Below are positions 1-4,832 of a DNA stretch of 5,694 nt, one piece after another. Both the position numbers and the translations under genes were made by a program. The notes under the pieces were generated by a model. It worked only from the letters and a program-made list of their open reading frames with translations, made no database searches and was not told the origin of the DNA. How positions within the stretch are numbered: the first letter of the stretch is position 1; each line of letters opens with the position of its first letter. This stretch comes from an uncultured Bacteroidales bacterium. GTDB taxonomy: Bacteria; Bacteroidota; Bacteroidia; Bacteroidales; F082. The stretch is taken from positions 1 through 5,694 of the forward strand of contig CALGBV010000456.1 of the NCBI GenBank assembly GCA_937884015.1. The letters run 5' to 3'.

Positions 1-2
1 AA

Positions 3-1349
3 GGCAACAGTGCTTACCACAACTGGTACAGCCGTTCGACCGACGGTGGCCTCACCTGGAGCGAACCTGTCACTCCTCCGGAAGTCGACGAATCTTTGTA
101 TTACAACAACATCGGCGCTGACGACTATGTCATGGCTTCAAACGGCAACAACATCGCCATCCTCTTCGGCGGCATGACCTACGAGATGTTCTACATCATT
201 TCACACGATAACGGCGAAACCTGGGAAAAGCAAATCGTCACCCACTTCCCTTACAACCACGGCCTCGACTGGTATCAGACCGAAATCACCAGCGACACTG
301 ACTCCATCTGGTCAAACGACAACTCACAGAGCATCGCCATTGATAACAACGGTACCGTTCACGTTGCATTCGGCCTCACCCGTTTCGCTCCAGCTCCTGA
401 AAGCGGTTTCGGCTATATCACCTACTGGCCTTACACCGATGCCATCGTTTACTGGAACTCAGAATATGTGAACGAAAAAGGCGGGCATGACATTCCTCTG
501 TTCGGCGAATGGAGCGGCGACGCTCAGTTCGACAACACCAACGGCACCGGCGGTGTTTCAAACACCTTGATGGACGAACGTCTTGCAGCTTTGGCAGAAG
601 CCGATGGCAACCAGCACCTCCACCTCTTCGGCTGGCCTGATGAAAACGGCGATGGCGTGGTTGACTACACCGAACACTGGGATGGTCACTTCACCTACGT
701 AAACTATGGCATTTCAACAACCCCAGGCATTTCAATCGATGATAAAGGCAATATGGCCATCATCTATTCATGCCTCGATGAAGGAAGACCAAATGAAGAA
801 GTAAACTTCTATTACAGAGGTGCTTATGTTACCTATAGAGACAGCGAAGGCACATGGTTCGATGATTACGACCATCTGTCATTAGACTTCATGCACATGC
901 TTGACGAAGCTTATCCTACATTCGCCAGCTGCAATGCTTACGACGGTTCATTCTGGGTTGGCTATTCAGCCGATAACGAACTGGGACTGGCTCTCGATGA
1001 CGACGACCCACAAGGCGGTTGCTCCGACAACGTAATCTGGGCTGTTAAACTCACCCCTGACATGGAAGGCTGGAACGTCAACGAAGCCGTCAATCCAATG
1101 ACCAGCGTGCGCGTTTATCCAAATCCTGCCCAGGATGTCCTGAACCTTGAAATCAATGCTTCCCAGGCTTCTGAAATGAACATCGCTGTTTACAACATCA
1201 CCGGCCAGAGAGTCATGGAAGAAAGCAGAACCATTTCAACAGGCATCAACTCACCTTCACTCAACATCAGCAGCCTCAACAGCGGCATTTACTTCGTCAC
1301 CGTCAAGGCTAATGGTTTTGAAAACACCATGAAGTTCGTTGTGAAATAA
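3..1349 (+). CDS. Secreted Asp-box (BNR) repeat protein with T9SS C-terminal sorting domain, 5'-truncated by the window edge
   Basis: The frame is open from base 3, giving 448 visible residues; the true start and signal peptide lie outside the window. A TTG at 96 is internal and not a credible start, because an Asp box lies upstream of it in the same frame. Visible features: Asp boxes STDGGLTW (residues 12-19) and SHDNGETW (67-74), which mark beta-propeller blades in sialidase-like folds; an EF-hand-like loop DENGDGVVDYTE (213-224); an acidic stretch DDDDP (332-336); and a C-terminal domain from about 368 with YPNP (372-375), YNITGQRV, LNSGIYFV and a terminal KFVVK, which is the type A T9SS sorting signal. 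By family knowledge the sorting domain is cleaved at the cell surface during secretion. The FRIP motif and Arg triad of true sialidases are not seen in the visible part, so an adhesin, glycan-binding or uncharacterised surface role is equally possible. It resembles the next gene over its C-terminal half. A strong terminator follows 23 bases after the stop. Confidence 0.9.
   Translation, partial: GNSAYHNWYSRSTDGGLTWSEPVTPPEVDESLYYNNIGADDYVMASNGNNIAILFGGMTYEMFYIISHDNGETWEKQIVTHFPYNHGLDWYQTEITSDTDSIWSNDNSQSIAIDNNGTVHVAFGLTRFAPAPESGFGYITYWPYTDAIVYWNSEYVNEKGGHDIPLFGEWSGDAQFDNTNGTGGVSNTLMDERLAALAEADGNQHLHLFGWPDENGDGVVDYTEHWDGHFTYVNYGISTTPGISIDDKGNMAIIYSCLDEGRPNEEVNFYYRGAYVTYRDSEGTWFDDYDHLSLDFMHMLDEAYPTFASCNAYDGSFWVGYSADNELGLALDDDDPQGGCSDNVIWAVKLTPDMEGWNVNEAVNPMTSVRVYPNPAQDVLNLEINASQASEMNIAVYNITGQRVMEESRTISTGINSPSLNISSLNSGIYFVTVKANGFENTMKFVVK
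36..59 (+). other. Asp-box repeat 1 of the first gene
   Basis: The codons read S-T-D-G-G-L-T-W, matching the S/T-x-D-x-G-x-T-W Asp-box consensus. This hairpin motif lies between the strands of a beta-propeller blade. It sits upstream of the first possible start codon in the frame, which shows that the gene continues beyond the left edge. Confidence 0.85.
639..674 (+). other. EF-hand-like calcium-binding loop encoded in the first gene
   Basis: The twelve codons read D-E-N-G-D-G-V-V-D-Y-T-E. This fits the DxNxDGxxDxxE calcium loop, with ligands at positions 1, 3, 5, 9 and 12, Gly at 6 and a hydrophobic residue at 8. Such loops stabilise many secreted proteins. No classical flanking helix pair is evident, so it is probably an isolated Ca2+ loop rather than a full EF-hand domain. 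Confidence 0.6.
1106..1349 (+). other. T9SS type A C-terminal sorting domain of the first gene
   Basis: The translation has the order seen in the Por secretion C-terminal domain family: VRVYPNP at the start, a variable strand ending in NIAVYNITGQRV, then SSLNSGIYFVTV and the terminal MKFVVK. The domain directs passage through the outer-membrane type IX translocon and is then removed, often with attachment to A-type lipopolysaccharide. The last 19 bases differ from the end of the second gene at one position only. Confidence 0.88.
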
Positions 1350-1372
1350 ATCCATTGGATTTCACCATACAT

Positions 1373-1403
1373 AAAAAAGAGGCTTTCGGGCCTCTTTTTT
1401 TTT
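1373..1403 (+). terminator. Rho-independent terminator of the first gene
   Basis: GAGGC (1379-1383) pairs with GCCTC (1390-1394). A further U-G pair (1384/1389) closes a UUCG loop (1385-1388). Six A's before the stem can pair with the first part of a nine-T run (1395-1403). It lies 23 bases after the TAA and separates this gene from the promoter of the next. Confidence 0.92.
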
Positions 1404-1432
1404 AAAGTATCCTATTTTTTTGAAAAAAACAC

Positions 1433-1440
1433 TATATTTG
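1433..1440 (+). promoter_or_regulatory. Probable Bacteroidetes -7 promoter element for the second gene
   Basis: TATATTTG matches the TAnnTTTG box used by the Bacteroidetes primary sigma factor, and it is followed by the common C. No TTTG stands at the ideal 19-21 nt upstream distance. The only TTTG (1419-1422) is 10 nt away, too close to serve as the -33 element. The call therefore rests on the -7 box and its place between a terminator and a start codon. Transcription would begin near 1446, giving a leader of about 50 nt. No Shine-Dalgarno sequence precedes the ATG at 1499, as is usual in this phylum. Confidence 0.55.
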
Positions 1441-1498
1441 CGGCATTAAATTTTGATAAAAAGCAATTCACTTATTATTAACTTAAAACTTACTAATC

Positions 1499-1555
1499 AT
1501 GAGAAGAGTATTTACAATGGCACTCATTTTGGGTCTCGCAGTAAGCGGCATGGCT
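1499..1555 (+). other. Sec signal peptide of the second gene
   Basis: Codons 1-19 encode two Arg after Met, a hydrophobic stretch of about 13 residues and a G-M-A cleavage box before Gln20. No lipobox Cys is present, so this is a type I signal, consistent with a T9SS client that first crosses the inner membrane. Confidence 0.85.
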
Positions 1556-3457
1556 CAAAACAGAGTTCAAAACAGAGTCGAAAGACAAACCCCAAAGGCT
1601 GAAAGGACCATCAAGGTGACTGGTCTCGAAACCTACAACAACCAAAACACCATTCCCGCCCAGACCAGAAGCATGCTGGCTCCTGAAGAAATCGAACTGG
1701 GTTTCACAACTTACGACTGGCAGACCAATGCCGGCATGAGAAACCAGACCGTAGTTTGGGAAGACGGTTTCGCAGCAGCTTGCTGGACCACCGCAAGCAA
1801 TTCATCATTCAGTGACCGTGGTACAGGCATCGCTTGGTACGATCCGGAAGCAGATTCATGGTTCTCTTCAGAAGGCCGTGTTGAAAGCGAAAAGACAGGT
1901 TTCGGCACCATCGCACGTTATGGCGCTAATGGTCTTGTCGTTGCTGCTCACACTGCAACAGCTTGCGCCCTCTATATCAACGAGGATTTCCGCAACGGCG
2001 GCACATGGGAAGATCCAATTTATCTTGACAACACATACGGTCCATGCTGGCCAGTAGTACAAACCTCTGGCGCCAACCACGACATCATCCATGTTCTTGC
2101 CACTGCAAGCGAAAACGATGTTGAAGGCGTTCACGAACCGCTGATTTACTTCCAATTCAAAGGAGAAGAATGTACAAAGCAAAACGTTGTGCTCGAACCA
2201 ATCAATGCCAACCACGCTCTTTTGTTCAGCTCAAACGAAGCTCACTTCCTGCCTATCGACTACAGCCGTCCAAACCGTGTTGCTGCCGTCATCAACAGCA
2301 ATTGGTGCGATGGTAAGGTCATCTATTCAGACGACAACGGTGAAACATGGGACGAAGTGGTTTACTACAACCACCCAGGCTTTGACCAGGTATTCCCTGA
2401 AGACCAGCTTGCATTCCTCTTCCCACGTTGGGTTGACGCTTTCTTCGATGCTGACGACAACCTCCACATTGCCTACGAATTCAACGGCACAAACGGTTCT
2501 GCCGAAGCTGACATTGCATCAGGCAGTTCAGGCTACTATCCAACTATCGGTGGTGTCGCTTACTGGGACGAAACCTTGCCACTTGGCGCCGACTATAAGT
2601 GCGTAGGCTTTACCGGTCAAGCAGGTGAACCTTTCGTCATGGACAGCATGTACCTCTATCAGGACGTTTACGCTTCATGGTTCTTCTCAGATGCAACACA
2701 TGAATGGCCAATCAACGAATACTGCGGCTATGTCCCTCCAATGTTAAATAACGGTGGTGAGGTCAGTGTTGATTTCGAAAACATCGACTGGACGTTTATG
2801 AATGACCATGACGGCGATCACGGCAAATACAACCAAGGTACCTGCGGTATGCCAACCATGCTCCAAAATCCTGTTACAGGCGCCATCTATGTCATTTACA
2901 TGAGCATGACTCCTGCTCTGGCTGAAGACGCCTATCCTTACAGCAGACTGCTCGGAACCGCATCTTACGATGGTGGCCGCACTTGGGAAGATCCTCGCGT
3001 TTTGCTGAACGACTTCATGAACACAATGGATGAAATGGTTTATCCACAATTCGTTCCTTACGTCTATGAAGATGCAGAAGGCTACTACGCTTACTTCATC
3101 TATCAGAACGACATGTATCCAGGCGCTTTCGTCCAGAACGATGATGCTCCATCAGACCAAGACGAAACCGACAACACATACCGTGCTGTGAAGATCAGAC
3201 TCGACGACGAAACATGGGCTGTTGAAGAAGTTGTTGGTCTCGACAACGAAATCAGCATCTATCCTAACCCTGTCAACGGCACGATGAACGTCACCCTCAA
3301 CCGTGCTGAAGAAGTCGTTATCTACAACATGGTTGGCCAGAAGGTTGCTTCATTCAACGGCAACATCGGCGTCAACAGCTTCGATGCTTCGAACCTCAAC
3401 AGCGGCATCTACTTCCTGCAGGCTGGTTCAAGCACACAGAAGTTCGTCGTGAAATAA
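1499..3457 (+). CDS. Secreted Asp-box (BNR) repeat protein with signal peptide and T9SS sorting domain
   Basis: Complete, 652 residues. A Sec signal peptide covers residues 1-19 (MRR n-region, hydrophobic core FTMALILGLAVSG, likely cleavage after A19 in GMA-QN). A basic, Gln/Asn-rich linker follows (about 20-55). The main body carries two clean Asp boxes, SDDNGETW (277-284) and SYDGGRTW (489-496), and a poorer copy around 161-170 (NEDFRNGGTW). Repeated D-x-N-x-H-I-A-Y strands, for example 319-326, suggest a beta-propeller. The C-terminus (about 582-652) is a T9SS type A sorting domain with IYPNP (587-591), VVIYNMVGQKV, NLNSGIYFL and KFVVK. The protein should act at the cell surface or outside the cell. 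Its last third aligns with the preceding gene (FMNTMDEMVYPQF against FMHMLDEAYPTF; DNTYRAVKI against DNVIWAVKL), so the pair arose by duplication. No FRIP motif or convincing sialidase Arg triad is visible, so I do not assign an enzyme activity. It is a single-gene unit with its own terminator. Confidence 0.93.
   Translation: MRRVFTMALILGLAVSGMAQNRVQNRVERQTPKAERTIKVTGLETYNNQNTIPAQTRSMLAPEEIELGFTTYDWQTNAGMRNQTVVWEDGFAAACWTTASNSSFSDRGTGIAWYDPEADSWFSSEGRVESEKTGFGTIARYGANGLVVAAHTATACALYINEDFRNGGTWEDPIYLDNTYGPCWPVVQTSGANHDIIHVLATASENDVEGVHEPLIYFQFKGEECTKQNVVLEPINANHALLFSSNEAHFLPIDYSRPNRVAAVINSNWCDGKVIYSDDNGETWDEVVYYNHPGFDQVFPEDQLAFLFPRWVDAFFDADDNLHIAYEFNGTNGSAEADIASGSSGYYPTIGGVAYWDETLPLGADYKCVGFTGQAGEPFVMDSMYLYQDVYASWFFSDATHEWPINEYCGYVPPMLNNGGEVSVDFENIDWTFMNDHDGDHGKYNQGTCGMPTMLQNPVTGAIYVIYMSMTPALAEDAYPYSRLLGTASYDGGRTWEDPRVLLNDFMNTMDEMVYPQFVPYVYEDAEGYYAYFIYQNDMYPGAFVQNDDAPSDQDETDNTYRAVKIRLDDETWAVEEVVGLDNEISIYPNPVNGTMNVTLNRAEEVVIYNMVGQKVASFNGNIGVNSFDASNLNSGIYFLQAGSSTQKFVVK
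1555..1578 (+). repeat. Perfect 12-bp tandem duplication at the signal-peptide junction
   Basis: TCAAAACAGAGT occurs at 1555-1566 and again at 1567-1578 without mismatch. It produces the peptide repeat QNRV-QNRV just after the predicted cleavage site. Its length is a multiple of three, so the frame is kept. Confidence 0.85.
3242..3457 (+). other. T9SS type A C-terminal sorting domain of the second gene
   Basis: Residues 582-652 show IYPNP, then YNMVGQKV, SNLNSGIYFLQAG and the terminal KFVVK, in the order found in Por secretion sorting domains. It replaces a conventional anchor and is expected to be cut off at the surface. It shares NLNSGIYF/SLNSGIYF and KFVVK with the first gene. Confidence 0.88.
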
Positions 3458-3480
3458 TCGACAACATCTTATCATAACTC

Positions 3481-3509
3481 AAAAAGGAGGCCGAAAGGTC
3501 TCCTTTTTT
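3481..3509 (+). terminator. Rho-independent terminator of the second gene, possibly bidirectional
   Basis: GGAGGCC (3486-3492) pairs with GGTCTCC (3497-3503), with one G-U pair, around a GAAA tetraloop. It is followed by six T's (3504-3509). Five A's lie before the stem, so on the other strand the hairpin is followed by five T's and could also stop antisense transcription arriving from the convergent pdxA-like gene. It starts 23 bases after the stop codon. Confidence 0.92.
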
Positions 3510-3517
3510 CGTTGACG

Positions 3518-3551
3518 TTGAATTGTTTGTTGTTTAATTGTTGAATTGTTG
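3518..3551. repeat. Short T-rich direct repeats (TTGAATTGTT type)
   Basis: TTGAATTGTT occurs at 3518-3527 and 3541-3550, with a related TTTAATTGTT at 3533-3542. The tract is low in complexity, lies just after a terminator and has no coding frame of note. It may be slippage-derived or the edge of a dispersed repeat. Confidence 0.55.
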
Positions 3552-3572
3552 TCGGTCGCAGAATAGTTTCCC

Positions 3573-3614
3573 GAGCTTGTCGAAGCTCCGTAACATCGCC
3601 ATTTCGACAGACTC
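3573..3614. repeat. REP-like inverted repeat pair built on GAGCTTGTCGAA
   Basis: GAGCTT (3573-3578) and AAGCTC (3583-3588) form a perfect 6-bp hairpin around GTCG. The unit GAGCTTGTCGAA (3573-3584) recurs inverted as TTCGACAGACTC (3603-3614), matching at 10 of 12 positions. Palindromes with a GAGCTTGTCGAA core are, from general knowledge, dispersed intergenic elements in several bacterial groups. The position between convergent genes suits such an element. Confidence 0.6.
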
Positions 3615-3698
3615 AATGAGACAGAATTTCATTCATTCAACATCCAGCGGAGGCGAACATCATGCCGAAGCGCCACGCCACCAACAATCCATCAACTT

Positions 3699-3726
3699 GT
3701 AGAGACGCAATATTTTGAATCTCTAC
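3699..3726. repeat. 28-bp partly decayed palindrome of the GTAGAGACGCAA type
   Basis: The outer arms GTAGAGA (3699-3705) and TCTCTAC (3720-3726) pair perfectly. Inside them CAA (3708-3710) pairs with TTG (3715-3717), and only two base pairs between these segments are mismatched (CG on the left against AA on the right). A full palindrome with TTGCGTCTCTAC on the right would be the intact form. It ends 8 bases beyond the stop of the pdxA-like gene, so as RNA it could form a 3' hairpin for that transcript, but no T run follows on the - strand. Confidence 0.65.
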
Positions 3727-3734
3727 GGTGTCAA

Positions 3735-4754
3735 TCATTCTCCTTTTCTATGCTTCAAAATATCGCAAGCCAAATACAAAGCCTTGCGGAATGCATCAGG
3801 TGAAGCCACATTCTGATTGCATTGTTCGAAATCGCAATCAGCAACAGGAGCAGTGCAGACAAATTGAGAACCGGCCAGATAATAAGCACCCGCATCAACC
3901 GAAAGCAAATTGAAAGGCAACATGGCCTGGTCGTGATACATGGCCAGCACCGCATCATATTTGCTCCAGGCATCACCCAAGAAGAACGAATCGGCGGCAA
4001 ACGGCCCAAATGCATACAGGCCTTTGTTTCGCGCCTCGTCAACGGCCACTTTGATGACCTTTTCATCTTCCTCGCCAAACAAGCCGAATTCGCCAGCATG
4101 AGGATTAAGGCCTAATACGGCAATTTTTGGCGCATCAATGGCGAAATCCTTTTTCAAAGCATCCGACAAAACCTTCAGTTTGCCTAAGACAAAATCCTTG
4201 CTTATCATTGCCGGCACTTTGCTCAACGGGATATGACTTGTCGCCATACCGATTTTCAACCTGTCGGAAACTGCCATCAGCAAAGGGTTTTCAGTTTCCA
4301 AAGCCGACGCGATGAAATCCATCTGGCTGTTGAAAGCGTATTTGTCCGTTTTCATTGTCGAAGGATTTACTGGTGTCAGCACCAAGGCATCAAGAAAGCC
4401 GTTGCGCAAATCATCGGAAGCCATTTTCAGCGACTTCACAGCCATTTCGCCCGACAATTCGGAAGGAACGCCCGGATCGATTTTCAACTCGTACTCAACG
4501 ATGTTCAGAATGTTGAATTTCTGATTCCATGCCTGACGCGCATCACGGGTCAAGGAATAGTTGAATTCCTCCATGCCGAAATTCTTCTTGTAATAGGAAA
4601 AAATCTTCGACTGACCATACAAAAGCGGCGTGACGACAGACAGCAAACGCAAATCGGCGTAAGCTTTCAAAACAATCTCGTAACTGGTGCCATTGAAATC
4701 GCCATGCGTGATGCCGATTAATGGATTCTGAGGGGCGGAAGTAGAGTTTTGCAT
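3735..4754 (-). CDS. pdxA: PdxA-family protein (4-hydroxythreonine-4-phosphate dehydrogenase homologue) with altered substrate site
   Basis: 339 residues from the chosen Met; a longer frame begins at 4784. The shorter start is preferred because a strong promoter box ends at 4798, which would leave almost no leader for the upstream ATG, and because family proteins begin only shortly before the IGIT strand. PdxA oxidises 4-phosphooxy-L-threonine with NAD in the DXP-dependent vitamin B6 pathway, as a cytosolic dimer. Family landmarks from the chosen start: ITHGDFNG (15-22), ATSHIPL (171-177), GLNPHAGE (215-222), AAD (253-255) and AMYHDQ (271-276). These keep the three metal His (174, 219, 274) and the Asp (255). 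The substrate contacts are replaced: GHT is SQM (143-145), the Lys after YHDQ is N282, the Asn of GVN is Y291, the Arg of the RTS motif is C300, and HGTA is ADCD (305-308). The alignment needs no gap, so a frameshift is not the cause. Membership of the family is clear, but the classical reaction is doubtful. It lies downstream of waaA on the same strand. Confidence 0.85.
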   Translation of the reverse strand: MQNSTSAPQNPLIGITHGDFNGTSYEIVLKAYADLRLLSVVTPLLYGQSKIFSYYKKNFGMEEFNYSLTRDARQAWNQKFNILNIVEYELKIDPGVPSELSGEMAVKSLKMASDDLRNGFLDALVLTPVNPSTMKTDKYAFNSQMDFIASALETENPLLMAVSDRLKIGMATSHIPLSKVPAMISKDFVLGKLKVLSDALKKDFAIDAPKIAVLGLNPHAGEFGLFGEEDEKVIKVAVDEARNKGLYAFGPFAADSFFLGDAWSKYDAVLAMYHDQAMLPFNLLSVDAGAYYLAGSQFVCTAPVADCDFEQCNQNVASPDAFRKALYLACDILKHRKGE

Positions 4755-4797
4755 AGGCGTAATTATTAGGCTGATTTCCAACATGGAAAACAGACTT

Positions 4798-4828
4798 CAA
4801 AATTAGGCATTAAAAATTAAATAACAAA
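4798..4828 (-). promoter_or_regulatory. Bacteroidetes-type promoter for the pdxA-like gene
   Basis: On the - strand TTTG (4828-4825) is followed by exactly 19 nt and then TAATTTTG (4805-4798), matching TTTG-N19-TAnnTTTG for the phylum's primary sigma factor. Transcription would start around 4790-4794. This gives a leader of about 35-40 nt to the ATG at 4754, but only about 6-10 nt to the ATG at 4784, so it helps choose the start. No terminator is seen after waaA, so readthrough from upstream is also likely. Confidence 0.72.
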
Positions 4829-4832
4829 TTTT

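Noticed and set aside
1419..1422. TTTG as the -33 element of the second gene's promoter
   Set aside because: Only 10 nt separate it from the TATATTTG box, whereas about 19-21 nt are expected.
1868..2215. 115-codon open frame on the - strand inside the second secreted-protein gene
   Set aside because: Antisense shadow with no start context and no known motif.
2187..2606. 139-codon open frame on the + strand inside the second secreted-protein gene
   Set aside because: Its Thr/Ser-rich translation is what a frame-shifted reading of the real gene would give, and it lies fully within a complete CDS.
3..3457. Annotation of the two secreted proteins as exo-alpha-sialidases
   Set aside because: Asp boxes are shared by many beta-propellers; the FRIP motif, the Arg triad and the Tyr/Glu nucleophile pair could not be located.
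3518..3551. CRISPR-like array
   Set aside because: The units are about 10 nt, overlap or lie only a few bases apart, and have no unique spacers of usual length.
3786..3860. Frameshift as the explanation for the unusual PdxA loop
   Set aside because: Reading the other two frames through this stretch does not restore RTS or HGTA motifs, and the main frame regains family similarity without a gap, so the changes are substitutions.
3728..3913. 61-codon open frame on the + strand at the convergent gap
   Set aside because: It mostly overlaps the 3' end of the pdxA-like gene on the other strand, and its composition (many Lys, Gln, Asn, Pro) carries no recognisable feature.
4233..4721. 162-codon open frame on the + strand opposite the pdxA-like gene
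   Set aside because: It lies wholly antisense to a gene with clear family motifs, has no recognisable domain and no promoter or leader; it is a shadow frame.
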